A stretch of DNA of 64,000 nucleotides from Triglochin maritima (lineage: Eukaryota > Streptophyta > Magnoliopsida > Alismatales > Juncaginaceae): NCBI GenBank assembly GCA_963682175.1, contig OY821770.1:18320501-18384500 (forward strand), written 5' to 3'. The notes below the pieces were generated by a model. That model was not told the origin of the DNA. It ran no database searches and worked only from the letters and a program-made list of their open reading frames with translations. The stretch's first letter is position 1. Each line of letters begins with the position of its first letter. A program made the translations under genes and the position numbers. Of the stretch, positions 24,530 to 38,202 are shown piece by piece.

Positions 24530-26702
24530 TGTAGGATTTCGTGTCCCTACGTATGTGTATATTTTAAATTTTTTAACACAAACATACATGATCAATTTCA
24601 TTTTTTCATTGATTTTACATACATGTATATGTTTATTCTAATATCATGCATTCCTACACATATTAAAATAAACAAAGAGAGAGGATCATACCCAAAGGTT
24701 CTCTAAAACCTTTCAGAAGATCCGGTGTTCCGTTGCTCGTCGAATCGTCCACCAATTCGCCTCCAAGTGTTCACCAAACTCTAAACAAGATTAGAGAAAA
24801 AAGAGCTAGCCAATCAATCTCTAATTAAGCTTAGAATCTAACTAATAACCCATCTTTATGTTCCTGAGATTTCTATCTCCAAAACTTAAAACTATTAAGA
24901 GATTTTCGTAGTGATTAAGGAAGGAATTAGAGAGAGAGAATTATATTGCATGTAAATAAATAAATAGGATAAGTGATCCTTTTATAGGCTCCCAAAACAT
25001 CCATATCAAGAATTATTCTCTAGTCACGATCTCTTGCCTTTTCTCTCATAAAATTAATCTCAAATTGCCACATAAGCATCCTAAAAAACGTTTGATCAAA
25101 TATGGAATTAATCTAACCAATGATCTAATTATTCTCTTAATAATTCAGGTAAAAATCGCGTTGTTCGGTTAACCGAGAATTTTTCTTGGTCAACTGAACC
25201 ATTCAGTTTTAACACATGTTCGGATGACCGTGAGCTAGACGGTTGACCGAATATACGTGAGAAAAATTCCTTGGAAAAATTAGGACGATCCGCGTCTCGC
25301 TTTGGTCGACCGTTGACCCACCAAAATTTCTCCTGCCGAATTTCTTCGGACGACCGTGTCACGTTCGGTCTACCAAAAATATCCCAAGATAGCTCCTGGA
25401 TATTTTCTCTCGGTTGACCGATCCCAATTGTCCAAGCACTCCAGACAATTTCGGTCAACCAAATGCGTTATCTGTTCCCTGTTCGGTTGACCGTTCCGAA
25501 GACACCTCGGTCGACCGAACCCTAAACGGTTTTCCGTGCTGACCCCAATTTTGCCTTGTCAAATTTTAGATTTATATGCAACAAAATTTGATCTTTTGGG
25601 GTTTTTAGCGAATTCATATCTTATGTAATATATTATCCTATGTAATATTAAATTATTACACCCCATAATATATACACCTCATATGAATTTATCCATGATT
25701 CTGATTATGTCAATTCTCATGACATATTGATTTTATTGATTCACCACATGTGTCCATTTTCACATGAAACCCGACACATCTTATGAACTCAAAATCAAAC
25801 TTCTTGTTTCCCAGTTTTGTGGTGTGACCTATAGGAGGATCTAAGCTAAATTGACAACGATATTAAACACTTAATATCTCAAACTATAAGCGGTATCTAG
25901 CTACACATTATAGTTACCCAATTAGCATAGATGTCTTTGTTCCACTCGAACTAAACACGATCCATTTAATGATGTAAGTGCACCATTTGTGTCTGTCCAT
26001 TGTTTCATGATATTAAGAATATATACAAAGTAGAAATGTGTCACCTTTGTATTATATTCATTTCTTGATCTCTTTAAGCTAATTATAACTATGTAACTTA
26101 ACTCAAGCTACATTGTGCACATTATAATTTTGCTTTATCAAAGGGCCAACTAATATCATCACTCAATTAAGAGGGGCAATGATAATCGTTTGACTAGCTA
26201 TCTTTTCCAGCACAAATCATGTTCAACTAACGATTGCATTTATCACTATACTCATTGATAGCTTTTGACAATAATCAAATCAAGCACTTCTTGAGTGAAA
26301 AGATATAAGTCTCATATCTTAGGATCCAAGACACAATAAAACATTAATGACACGAAACATAATTCCATAATGTTTTACTTGTTAGGTCTATTCAATATAT
26401 AAAAGTAATCTTTTTCTCTCTTTTATATACTCGTATCGTCAATTATTTGTAGAGCTACAACAATCGATGACCAACACGACAATCTTATCTCGGTAATTAA
26501 TGTTCCATGTCAATTACCATGATTGTGAATAACTTTTGATTTATGTAAACTATTATATTTTAGAGCTCTACGGTTAAAGACCAAACACATTTTCCTTAAC
26601 ACTTCCAAAAGACGAATATCATAATCAAGGAACAAAATGTTTGCACATCCAATTCATAATAATTGACATATAAAAATAAACTTTTAGAACACATTTCTTT
26701 CA
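24530..26702. repeat. Solo LTR A2 (family A), TSD GTAAC
   Basis: 2173 bp, starting TGTAGGATTTCGTGTCCC and ending ACATTTCTTTCA. It has exact GTAAC duplications at 24525-24529 and 26703-26707. It is collinear with A1 and A3. CGGTCGACCG-like palindromes cluster at 25160-25520. It sits inside element H. Confidence 0.93.
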
Positions 26703-26707
26703 GTAAC

Positions 26708-29240
26708 ATAATGTAATATTATACATTTCGAGAGAATGAGTAACATCATATTAGATGTTGGGTCCTGCGAAAAACTCTTGTCATTACTAGCTTTACAATG
26801 TACCACCATGTTATTGTAATGTGATTTCTATTCATATTCTTCAGAAATCAGGACTACAGGTCCAAACAATATGTTTATTAAGCGAGTCTAGTTCTACATT
26901 GTTCGTCTTCTTTTATTCATTTCAAATATGAATGCTTCTGGTATTCTTATAATATTATATGTTATGGATACATATTTTCTCTTGAATTAGCATGCTCTAA
27001 GAAGGCGAATTAGTCGTTGACGATAATCTTTTTATGTTTCTTTCTCGTATCAACATAGTTATTGCAACTTTTATAACAATCAAATCATCGTCATTCCCAA
27101 AATATTAGGATTTGACCGTTATATATTCCCGGAATTGTTACATTTGCTAGCAGCTGCTTTTATTTTACCGGGTTTATATTCTTCAGGAATAACCTCTTCA
27201 GGAAGTGTAATGAGTGACTAATTTTTATTTTTATTTCCACAAATGATATATTTTCGGATCCACGCTTCTGGCGTTGGGTGAACTCAGATATATTTTATCA
27301 TGTGGAGATCTTCGCTTTATTTATGTGTATTATGTCAAGTAATACAAGACTTGACCACTCATTTGTGATCAATAAATACACATGACAATTACTTGCTAGA
27401 TATTGCAAGTTAATTATTTTTATGAACTTCAGGTTCAGTCATACTTGTACGTATATTCTCTTATGAACTTCATGTTCAATATAATATATTTTCTTTGCAT
27501 TCTTTAAGCTTCTGACTTTCTCCGTCTACTGCCAAAAAATGTGTCCCTATATATATAATTATTGGAATGGATAATAAAATACATCGCCCTTCAGGGGCTT
27601 CAAATATTTTAATATTATCAGGAATATGAATCCTGATGAAATGTCCAATTTAATTTGAGACCATTACATTATGGTGGTGGTAACCAAAAAAATGTAAGAG
27701 AAATCGCAGATGAGAAACCTTTCATTCAATATCGTACAAGTATATAAAATAAGGGAGTATATATAATATGATATTGTCTAATAAAAAAAAGGTAGATAGG
27801 ATCCCAAAATGATAAATATTAAGAAATATTTTATCAACAAATGGACTCTGATTTTATTGTGCAAATCGGCCGACAAACATGACCTCATTTTTATTTTATT
27901 TTTAACTAGTAAAGGTCAATTTTACTTATCAAAAATATAGGATCACTATCGATACCCATAATGAATACAAATGATAACTTATATCGAGTGCATGTATGAG
28001 AATTGTAACATGAATATGACATGTACTATATTTTAGCCATAGCATATATAACTTAATAAGACACTTCAGGGCTTATTTCTCAAGTTTGCTACTTCAAGGG
28101 TCATATGTGCTTCAGGCATAGTCATATGAATGCAACGATTGACTGAGAAACTTTATATTTCTTATTGGACATGTACTACTGCTAGAGTACTAATTATTCA
28201 TATAGAAAGTGGAACAAAAATTCTCCATTTTATGCACTTTATTATTCATAATCTTCAGGTCATGAAATTTGACTTTTGATGTATTGTGGTGAATATACAG
28301 ATAACAGTACACATCAAGTTATATAAAAAACATAACATTTTGATGATCATATGGATCCCTCAGGGACCAGTTCATACGGAAAATCTCGATTTTCTACATC
28401 TTCGTGAAAGTATGACTTCGAGTAAATATTAATGAATTAGCCTTCCAAATTAATGTACAAACTGTTTATTCAAAAATTAATGACCCAATTCTAATAAAGA
28501 TGTGAATCTTGACCTCGAATTCTTATACTAGATTATTACTTCTGGCAATATCTAATGTAACAAATTACGCTTTGGCATGCTAACAAACTGGTTCAACATA
28601 TCAATTTCAGCAAATCATGGATGTATACATATTCGTAATCAAATAAATAAATAAATCATGTCACACACGCATAGATGGTCAATAATCAATCTCAACCATG
28701 AATAATATTATGTCCTTTTGTTATGAAAGAAATTAAAACCAAATCAATATACAATCATTGTTTGTCAAGGTTCACATGTAATGCATAACAATTATCAAAC
28801 TCTTGGTCTTTCTTCTGTCTTTGATATTTTTGAGAGCAACGGGTTGGATTCAGCCTCCATAATCCATGATAAGTAATTCTTATCCATTATCGAGTATATA
28901 ATTAAAAGTCATATTGTGCAAGCATTAAAACATAATTGGTATATGCACGTGAAAGAACAAAAATATATTCATTTTTATATTGCATATGCAACTTATGACC
29001 ACTTTTAACACATATACATGTACTACTTTTATGCATACCAAAACATCTCAAATATGAATATATTATAATGTGTTTGGACCATATAATAAACATATGTTCA
29101 TATCAACAATTCTAAAAGCAACAAATGGCGATGTTGATTGTATGTAACATATCCTCTCCTTTTTTTAATACAAAATTGACATGATATATTCCATGCACCA
29201 TGCGAGTAAATATGAAATTCATTATCACATGATAAAAATA
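26708..29240 (-). other. Degenerate interior of element H
   Basis: AT-rich, without a convincing open frame. The word CTTCAGG recurs about eight times between 27179 and 28259, far more than expected in such AT-rich DNA. I could not translate it into recognisable Copia polymerase. Confidence 0.45.
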
Positions 29241-29245
29241 TATAC

Positions 29246-31359
29246 TGTAATAACCTTAAACCCATTTAGGGTGCTAATGGGTGTTAGGAAGAGAGATGGT
29301 GATTAGGAATGAGGGTTAGCATGGGGAAGGGAAGGTGTAGGGGGTGGTGTTGTGTTGTGTGGGTTTTATAAACGAAAATCTCTCTGTCTCTCTATCTCCC
29401 TCTCTCACTCTCATTCTTTCCTTTCCTTTCCGACGACTAGAGGACTTGGAGGCTCCAACGTGAGGCGTGAGGACGCCGTTGCGAGGAGGCGATCGTGCGA
29501 GGAGGATCACCGGAGGCGACGTAGCGCGAGCAAGGCTCCGACGGTTTTCGTCGCTTTCGAGAGGTATGCCGGCTTCTTAGTGTGATTTTGTTGTTTACCC
29601 TCGTGTGAGGGTTGTGTTGGTCGGTCAGGGGAGGTCGGCGACCTCTCCGGTGACGAGAACAACGTCAATCCTTGGCTGACGCAAGGTTGCAGACGACCAA
29701 CGGTCGACCGGATTCCTTCAGGCGGTCGACCGATGTAGTGTATTTTGCCCGACTTTAACCTTCACTGGTCGAACGATGCCTCGTGGTGGTAGAGTGGTAG
29801 TGCATTGTGCTGGAGGGGTCGAGATTTCCTGTCGTGTTTCGGTCGACCGGTTCCTTGGGTTCGTTCGATCGGAACTTAAGTGTACTGAATAGAGATGCAT
29901 GATAGTTCGACCGATTGTTTATATGCGTTCAACCGTTTATGGCTTAGAACTGTTAGGATGCCCTGGTAGTTTTCGGTCGACCGAGACCCCTGAGTCGGTC
30001 GACCGGTAGTATTGAATTGATGTTGACCAGACTCCAGATTTTGACCTCATTCGGTCGACCGGTTTTAGATCTCTGTTCGACCGTTGGGACTTAGGTTTTG
30101 CGCAGAGAGTTAGACCGTTGCAGACTTTCGGTCGACCAATTTCCTTGCAGAAGCGGTCGATCGGGTTGCCTTTTTCGGACGACCGTTTGTGCACAGAACT
30201 GAATTCCCGGTCATTTTAGGATGCCAACTCTGTCCACGGAAACTCGTGTCCTCGCCTTGTGCGTGAGCCAGGAGGTGACGGTGGGCGCGTTACGCGTGCC
30301 TGCCCAGGGACCGCCGTGTGGAAGAGTGTGGGTGTTCGGGACGCTTCACCTCCGCGTATGGATCGTGACTTGATGTGATGGATTGATGGACTCATTGTAG
30401 AGTAGCAGGCCTGAGGGATCGTGGATCCCAATGTATGATGTTGTGCGAGCACGCAACTGTCGTTGAGTGAGGTGACTACCGGCCTGGATGACTACAGAGG
30501 TCGCTGCCCTGCTTTTATAGCGGCGCGGTTGGTGTTTGAGGCTCGTGGAGCCTGATGACCTGACAGACTTCGGTTTGGACCCATCCGATGCTGTGCCGAA
30601 CGTATTGTTGGACCACCGATGTTGTGCTGGTGATGCCACCGATGTTGTTCCGGCAATGATGATTGATGGGCCGATGCTGTTCCGGCTATGTTTCCTCAAA
30701 TGAGCACCTACTGAGATGATGATTGATGGACCGACTGAGCGACGATTCCGTTGGTGTGGGTTCGACCACGAAGTTACAAATCTGTTTCTTATGGCGTGGA
30801 CCTGGCGGATGCTCCTTGCCGAACCCCATGATTAGTGTAGCCGCGTGTGGGGAGTGTCACGTCTTGTTCCGCTAGACCGTATGTGCCTACGGTAAGTCTC
30901 CTTGGGAGACCCGATGATGATTGTCGGACTGATGTCCTGTGTTACCATTCGGGGAAACTGTTTTCCTTACCGTTGATGACATGACATGCTACTAGTATGA
31001 TTGGTTCATTTGTACTACTGCATGCATATAAGTGAGCTTGGCATACGGGGTTTCCTTATGGAAACTCAAGCATTGTTGTTGCATGTTTTATTTCAGGACC
31101 GCAGTAGGTCTAGTTGGGTGGTGATCAGCAGGTGCTCGCATTTTGGGATCGGATCCTCTCGTTCGGACCATTGAGGTCGACATGATTACTTGTATCTCAT
31201 TTGTTTTATCTGATGTAATCATGTAGCTTTTGACAAACTCTGATGTAATTTGGTACACCGCTTATATTTTTCATGAGAAGTAACAATCCCGTCTTTTGAT
31301 TATTGGTCTCTGTTCTCTTGATGATAATTTTTAAATTTCTGTTGTTTCGGGATGTTATA
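29246..31359 (+). repeat. Solo LTR G1 (family G), TSD TATAC
   Basis: 2114 bp, starting TGTAATAACC and ending GGGATGTTATA, where the sister copy ends GGATGTTACA. TATAC is duplicated at 29241-29245 and 31360-31364. TGTAAYANCC...GGATGTTACA ends resemble chromovirus Gypsy LTRs. Shared blocks with G2 include a CT-rich leader (29378-29430), the palindrome array (29701-30163) and a distal block with TTGGCATACGGGGTTTCCTT. GC content is clearly higher than the surroundings. It lies within element H. Confidence 0.85.
29701..30190. repeat. Array of paired CGGTCGACCG palindromes in G1
   Basis: Pairs start at 29701/29723, 29840/29862, 29904/29926, 29974/29996 and 30052/30074, each 22 bp apart; one pair at 30129/30154 is 25 bp apart. 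Successive pairs recur about every 65-78 bp. Partners are often variants such as CGTTCGACCG. Confidence 0.85.
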
Positions 31360-31364
31360 TATAC

Positions 31365-33070
31365 AGTCAAGATGTTACGTAAAATGACAAAATACATACA
31401 TATTTTGATCATTGACATTTTGTCAATAATTATGTTCATTTCCACTGTGTCAAAGATTAAGTTGTTTTTGACATTTGGAGCATCATGGACTATATCAAAG
31501 AGCTATTTAAACGATCTACATTTCTTTTATTGTGGAATCGCAGATGGTCAGTTGCATTTGTATCATTTGGGTCAATTGGAAACAACCTCACTGTTTTACA
31601 GTGGTAGGGTTGCGTACATCCGACCCCCCTTACCTCGCTTAGGCGGGAGCCTCTTTTGAGGCATTGGGGTTATATTGATGTTGATGTTGACATTTTGTCA
31701 ATAATACAAATCAATAAAAGTCAATTGAAACTTCACAATAAGGCAAAAGTGTGAATCATTTGAATATTAATGATTACAGTAAATTAGGATCAATGAGCAT
31801 AAATTTGCATTTATGCATAAAAGAAATGACGGACATTGAAAGCTCATTATGCTAGTAAATCATATACATCAATTGAGTAATAATGACCGTTTACTAAAAC
31901 GATTGAATTTACTCAAATCACATGTTATAAATATTTCCTTGTTTTGCATGATATAAATCATTTATAATATCAAGAAACATCTAAACTTAAACATAGTAAC
32001 ATAGATATGCAACTTTGTTTTCATGCACATGTGATTCGAAAAATATCATATTTCATAAAACATGCATGCGTATTTGACTTCCTTGTAATATATTAGTGTA
32101 CGCCAACTAATGGCAACCGAAAAAAATCAACTAAAAAAATCAGATTTGAATAAAAAAACAATAATTGCTTTAATGAGTGGCAAAGTCTTTCATTTGCCTA
32201 TATCATATTATATAAAAATTACTTATGCATATCTCATGATTACAACCAGTGGTGCTAGAAAAAGTGGACAGTAAAATTATCAAAAGTTGATATTTATTTA
32301 TATCAAAAAAGTGTATAATAAAATGTAAACAAAATAACTGCTACTAATTGTGAAGATACCTTTTTAAATATTCAGCAATCTCATATGTTTGCCATTTGAA
32401 GGTACAAAGATAAATTAGCTCCACTGTAATCATTACAAAGGGCTTAATTTTTTTATTTTTTATTTTTACCGTAACCATGCCTGTTTTATGTATAAATTAT
32501 CTTTCTGCTTCACTTGTGAGATGAACCTAAAACTCTATATAAAGTGTGGCAAACTTAGATTTTCTTAGAACATCATAAAACACAAACTCATCTTTGTCAA
32601 TTACTACTAATCAGCTTCCATATTCATGCATCGCAGGAACTGAGGCTTTCCAGACTCAACAATTTTACTCCTCCAGTTAGAATAAAGTATATTTCATTAC
32701 TGGCCTTGAGTTCTATTAAACATTAGCATGCACAGTAGTGGTCACCACGGGAAGAAAACAAATCAAATAACGTCAGGATAAAAACTTGATTTCGATTAGG
32801 ATAAACAGTCATCAAAACCACTGCTCATAACTTATGTGTATTATGAACATTTTTGTCGATCATATTATTGATTAATTTTATGATATTACTCATTTTTCTT
32901 TTCTTTTTTCAAATCGACAGCAATGGTTTGAAGGATGCATGATACATACATCATAGTGAATTACATACCTCCGTTTCGTGCTCTACCAAGTCGATCCACG
33001 AGTCGAGAAATTTTTCCCACGATCAACATCTACAATTGGTTAAGCTAGAGACATGATCGTGCTGATAACA
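31365..33070 (-). other. Remaining interior of element H up to its 5' LTR
   Basis: AT-rich and non-coding by eye. It ends in the primer-site-like GATCGTGCTGATAACA (33055-33070) next to the right LTR. Confidence 0.5.
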
Positions 33071-33306
33071 TGTTATAAAATAAATAGACATGAAACAAAG
33101 GAGATGAAGATTTAAGGGAGAATAATTGTTGTATTTCATCATCACATTACATTGCACAACCTCATATAAATACTTATAGAGGTGTGTATAAGTTACAAGT
33201 CTATACTAATTGAAATATAAATATAAATGTAAATACAAGAGATGTTACAATTGAAAATGAAGATGTTGGAAGGTGAATCATCCATCACATGAATATTTTC
33301 ATAACA
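33071..33306 (-). repeat. Element H 5' LTR
   Basis: 236 bp, nearly identical to 23337-23569. It is followed by CTAAG and lies 261 bp from the kinase stop codon. Confidence 0.78.
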
Positions 33307-33567
33307 CTAAGTAATTTATGAAACATAATCATATTTGTTCTCTAATATATAACCATCTGCAAAACTGGAGTGTCACCAGAAAATTGAGATTATTATATCT
33401 GTTAATAGTTAATACAAAAAATAATTAAATGTTCCAAGCAAATCTTATGTTAGTGACCTTACACTTAAATTCGATGGTCTGGTCACGATCCATGATTAAA
33501 AGTTCATAACCCCGATACGATCCTAAACTTGTACACGAAATTAGTAAACCACAGAAGCATAGACTTG

Positions 33568-36496
33568 TCAACTTCCTTTTGGAGTTGAAATTCGGTGCGC
33601 ATATCGACTCTCTGTGGCTGAATATCGGTTCCTTGAAGGTGTTTTACGGCCATCACGTGTTCCTATTTTCGAATTGCGAGGTTTGACATCCGGAGATTGT
33701 ATCTTCTCAATTTCTTCCAAGCTTTCCAGGACTTCAGCCATCGAGGGCCGGCTGTTATGGTGTGAGGCAATGCAGTTAAGTGTGAGCTGAGCTGCTTTCC
33801 ATGCTGCAGCTGGAGGATACTTCTTATCAAGACTTGGATCCATCAATTGATGGACCTTTTTTCTAACCGATAGGAATGGCTTGGCCCAGTCAATCAGGTT
33901 TTGCTGCCCAACGGGGCGGTTCGGGTCAAGTGCTCTCAGACCTGTCAGCATTTCCAGCAGCACCACGCCGAATCCATACACATCGCTCTTCACATAGAGA
34001 TGACCTGACACACGTTTAGAACGGATGAAATATTGCACCACCAAGATTGATCAAACTTCATAAGCTGATTTTTAACTCCCAATATAACATGTAGAAATGC
34101 AGAAGAAATGGATACAGTAGTGGAATTTTGTAATGCAAAATCTGTACAAACCTGTTGAAACATATTCCGGAGCCGCATAACCCCATGTGCCTATGACTCG
34201 AGTGGTAATGTGAGAGTTCTCGCCATCAGGTCCGTTTCTTGCTAGCCCAAAATCCGATAATTTTGCATTAAACTTCTGTAAAATGCAAAAAAAAGAAACA
34301 AAAACAATTACAGGGTTGTAATGTAGAATTAGCAGTTACGTTTTCATATCGATTCTTTACCGAGTCAAGAAGGATGTTGGAGGCCTTGAAGTCACGGTAT
34401 ATGATTTGCAATGAGTGCAAGAAAACGAGACCTTGAGCAGCACCAATGGCAGTCCTTATTCGAAGGTCCCATGAAAGTGGGTGATGGTTTGAACCCCCTT
34501 CATAGAAGATGGAGACAAATTATTGATTAAGTTTCTTATTGTTATTTTTAACTATGCTTAAATATTAACATGCCACCATAATTTAGAGTGTAACAGTCAT
34601 CATTTCATACCCTTAACTATGATTTAAACTCAATATGGTATCCTAAACTCTAAATTTTATCAATGTAATACCCTTCTCAAACTATGAATCTCAGTGCTAC
34701 TTAAGATTGTATTTTGAGCTACAATGTCGGGTTTATTATTTGTTGTGATTAAGCTAAGAGACTCATCATTCCCTACACAGACATTGTATGATAATGTAAG
34801 TTTATTTTAATTTCTATGAAAATCCACGAACATTTTGTTGCAGTTTATTGAAAGGGAATTTTATAGCAAAGTGAAAGGACAATGATCGAAGTACATTTTT
34901 CTTCTTCTATGGATTCTTTTCTAATCGAGATATAAAAAATTCGTGACTCTACGTGTTTGCATGAATCCTAATCATGGATAAGCAAATATGCCCCGAAGTT
35001 CAATTTGTCTTTGCATATGACATTGACAGTCTCTTTGCAAGCATCTATTTTTTGAAGCTTAACTTGAAAGCCAGATTTCAACCCAAATATTTAGGACATG
35101 CTTAAAATAACCAATAGATCGTTTTGGTTATTTTGTTCAAAAGCTAAAGGACATTTCAACAAAGAAAATGAAACTAGGAGGAAAATAAAATTTACTACAA
35201 CCAATTCAGGTGTTGCAGAGGTATCAAGAATTGGTACATGATCAAAATTTCTTTGACATATACCATAAAATGTTTGAAATAATGATTGTGCAAAAGATGA
35301 AAATTGGAAACAATGTTGGACATTGAGACAGATATATATGAGATGTAACTTACTTCTAAATAAATGGCTTTCGAGGTTCCCCTTGGGCATTAACTCATAC
35401 ACCAGAAGAAGCTCTCTCTCTTCCCAGCAATATCCCAATAGCTTTACAAGATTTTTATGCGAAAGCCGTCCCAAGAAGTTCACCTCAGACTGCATTCCAA
35501 TCAAACAACAAAAAAATTATGAAATTCTAAGTTAGGAAAAAAATAACAAGATGTCAATATGTTTGAAAATAAATCCACCTGCCATTCTTCAAACCCCTGC
35601 ATGCTCTCTTGATTCAACTTCTTGACTGCAACCATCATACCTACCCCGCTCTTGGTGGGAGCCAAAGTCTTCTGATCCACCCACCCTCGGTAGACTCTAC
35701 CGAATCCCCCTTCTCCGATGATCGTATCCGTCCGGAAGTTCCTGGTGCAACTCTTCAAATCTGCGTAAGTGAAGACCTTTAGCTTGGGATCGGGAAGGAT
35801 TTGCCCGTCCGAGGGCAATTCGTCGATGACTTCCATTGAGGAAGACTTCCAAGTGCTGTTGCTGCTGGTGCTTTTGAATGTGGATGTGGAATCATACGTT
35901 CCTGGTGCCAAACACATAAATGAACAATAGAATTTAATGTCAAAATGGTTGATTTTTTTCCTTCAAATAAGCACGATGGCACCAAAGTGGTATAGTGATA
36001 GAAAGAAGACATTTTGTGGTCAAGATCAATAGAAATTTGGGTCAAAAAATTCAAACAAAAATGATTGTTGTTAGAAGGAGAATTCGCGAGGAAGTGAAGG
36101 TAGTAGTGGTCAATACTCTATACTACCTCCAAATTCATATACAAGGGGAAAACCAGAAATTTGAGCAAAACCCATGTTACAAAATCAATCATCTCCTTAC
36201 AAATATAAGAAAAATCAAAGCATCAAAACTTTAAAAATAAACTAATTATCAACGAATTCACATCCACCACTTCAACAAAAGAAAGACCAAGTTCCTCTTG
36301 AAGAAGACCAACAAAAAACATCAATAAAAACAAGAAAATCTTGTTTTTGTTTTCCAAAAGAAAAAAAGAAAAAAGAAGAAGAAATGTGACACCCACGAAG
36401 ATAGGACAATATTTAGAATTACTCACTTGAGTTGGAAGGCCTTGTGTCAGAATTGCTAAGAGAAGCCTTCACAGGGGCACCAAAGCAGAGCCCCAT
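33568..36496 (-). CDS. Receptor-like cytoplasmic kinase, RLCK-VII (PBL/PIX13-like)
   Basis: This is a Ser/Thr kinase of the membrane-anchored cytoplasmic class that relays signals from pattern-recognition and other receptors. Predicted exons, in coding order: 36496-36427, 35901-35579, 35489-35354, 34497-34361, 34275-34152 and 34004-33568 (1227 nt, 408 residues plus stop; all GT-AG and in frame). The MGLC start offers Gly2 for myristoylation and Cys4 for palmitoylation. The kinase core has a Gly-rich loop GEGGFGRV (from residue 86), VAVKK with Lys117, the catalytic loop YRDFKASN (Asp212; YRDFK is usual in RLCK-VII), DFG at 230-232 and APE at 257-259. A basic Ser-rich tail follows. The best family fit is PIX7/PIX13-type PBL kinases. 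It looks functional. The splice sites are unconfirmed. Confidence 0.93.
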
Positions 36497-36750
36497 GCTC
36501 TGTTTCTCTCTCTACTCTCTATGAATTGTTTGCAAGAGAGAGAGAGATGAAAGGGAAGAAGAAGAGGAAGAAGAGAAGAAGAATATAAGGGTGAAGTGAT
36601 GTGGAGTGGAGAAGGGGAAGGGTTCTGTCATTGTTGCTCTTGACCTTCGCTCTTTGAACAGGGAAAACTCTGCACCAATTGAACAAGTCTTTTAAAGTCC
36701 AGTGTGGAATGTTGAACTTTGATGTCTCCACGGTTCCACCAACCCTTTTC
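36497..36750 (-). promoter_or_regulatory. Kinase 5' leader with GA/CT-rich tract
   Basis: Upstream of the kinase ATG the plus strand is a GA-rich run (36534-36590), meaning CT-rich on the coding strand, as is common in plant 5' leaders. The transcription start is not determinable here. Confidence 0.5.
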
Positions 36751-37670
36751 TTTCGTACATGATGCCCACGCCATAATACATTTTTAATTGCAATTTACGC
36801 TAAGACAACTTTGTAGTAATAGAAATTTTAAAGTTTTCTCGCAGAAAAATGGATTTTGGTTCTTTCGGATAAGTTTAAATACTAAATTAGAATTCAAAAC
36901 AATCTTTGAGCTAATTCCTCTTTTCTTTTGTAGTTAGGTGTTCTATGTTTTGACTTTGAAATTTTTCATCGAAAAATGACAGTAGTTCCATGTATTCTTC
37001 TACTTCGTCTTCATATTAAAGTCTTCCACTAAACTTTAAAAGCTCTTAAATATATCTACCAAGTGACTTTGTCACAAACATCTTCAATCATCTCTTTAGT
37101 TCTTTAGAATAAAAGCGTCACCTCTCTCCTATTGCAACGTTTCATTCCAACACTAAATGAAATTTTATCACTCAAAAAATTCTAAAGGCATCCACTACCA
37201 GTCTACCATCCCTAAAATCCCACTAAAAATTCCCAAACTCCATTCTTAAATCTTAACCCTCCCAAGCTTTTCAACGCTCTCTTTCATCCAGGTCATTTTC
37301 TTTTTACCTCATTTTTTTTTCTTTCACAATAATCTACAAACTATTAAAAATTATTTTTGCAATTACTCAATCTAATTAAATAACAAGTATTACGATTAAA
37401 ACCACAAAAATATTAACAAAAAAATATGATTAGCAGAAATCAAATTTTAACATAAATGAATACTAAAACAAATTAAAAAGATTAAAAAAATAAAAATAAA
37501 ATAAAAAATAAACCCACTGGGAACACATGTATATAGTTTGGCTCATACTCCAACAACACCAATATTGTACGTTTAACGTCATTTTTTGCCCAACTAGAAG
37601 CAACCTCTGGGCCCTCTGTTGGGCTCATGGACCCCTTAGCAAATGAAAATTCCACAGGCAACCCACTATG
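36751..37670. other. Kinase upstream region
   Basis: AT-rich intergenic DNA with no recognised element. It probably includes distal promoter sequence and ends at the broken edge of the G3 LTR fragment. Confidence 0.5.
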
Positions 37671-38175
37671 GGTAGTCGACAGTAGGCCGAAAGGCTCGTC
37701 GGTGGTCGTGCAACAGATTTCTGCACTGTTACGGTCGACCGAAACAAGCATCAGTCGACCGGTTGTAGTGTAATCTCGTCATTTATCTCTCGCACCGGTC
37801 GTACGATACCCTTGGGTGGTCGACCGGTTATGTATTTTGAGCGAGAAGATGAAGGTATGATTGTTTTCGATCGAACGGGTCCCCTTATGGGAAACTCAGA
37901 CACAATTCATGTTTTATTTCAGGTCGTGAGCGACACTAGGAGTTGGTGACCGAGGAGGAGCGTGTCTGGAGCTAGATCTTGCTTTTCCCTTATTTTGAGG
38001 TTTTAGTGACTACATTTACCTTTTCCTTTAGCTTTTGTTGTAATCACACTCTTGAACTCTCGGATATATATTATGTATATATGTTGGTGCACCGTTTGCT
38101 TGTATTTTTTCGTAATATCCTCATGTTTGATTTTATGTTCAAATTTAAATTTCTTCCGCTGTTGAGGATGTTACA
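37671..38175 (+). repeat. Truncated family-G LTR fragment (G3)
   Basis: It starts abruptly at GTCGACAGTAGGCCGAAAGG, which matches inside G2 at 45606, and continues with palindromes (near 37733 and 37817), a shortened middle and the family end GAGGATGTTACA at 38175. The 5' portion is missing and there is no duplication. Confidence 0.78.
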
Positions 38176-38202
38176 GTACATGTCGTGTTCGTGTTTGGTT
38201 CA

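Larger units (their letters stand above)
23337..33306 (-). mobile_element. Element H: degenerate Copia-like element with short LTRs
   Basis: Two direct repeats of 233 and 236 bp (23337-23569 and 33071-33306) start TGTTATAAAATAAATAGA and end CATAACA. They are flanked by CCAAG (23332-23336) and CTAAG (33307-33311), one base apart, fitting an old duplication. Reading leftwards, the right LTR is followed by TGTTATCAGCACGA, a near match to the initiator tRNA-Met primer site used by many Copia elements. Next to the left LTR lies a GCCTCGTTAAAAACCTTGCC block typical of Copia 3' untranslated regions. Removing nested LTRs A2 and G1 leaves about 5.7 kb, a normal Copia size. No intact gag-pol frame is visible. 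Confidence 0.72.

Noticed and set aside
29701..30163. Regularly spaced repeats suggestive of a CRISPR-like array
   Set aside because: Repeats are short palindromes with variants, inside a plant LTR. Spacing alternates between 22 and about 45 bp, and no cas genes exist here.
30346..30699. 117-codon minus-strand frame
   Set aside because: It falls in the GC-rich distal part of LTR G1, has no homology, and is not kept in G2.
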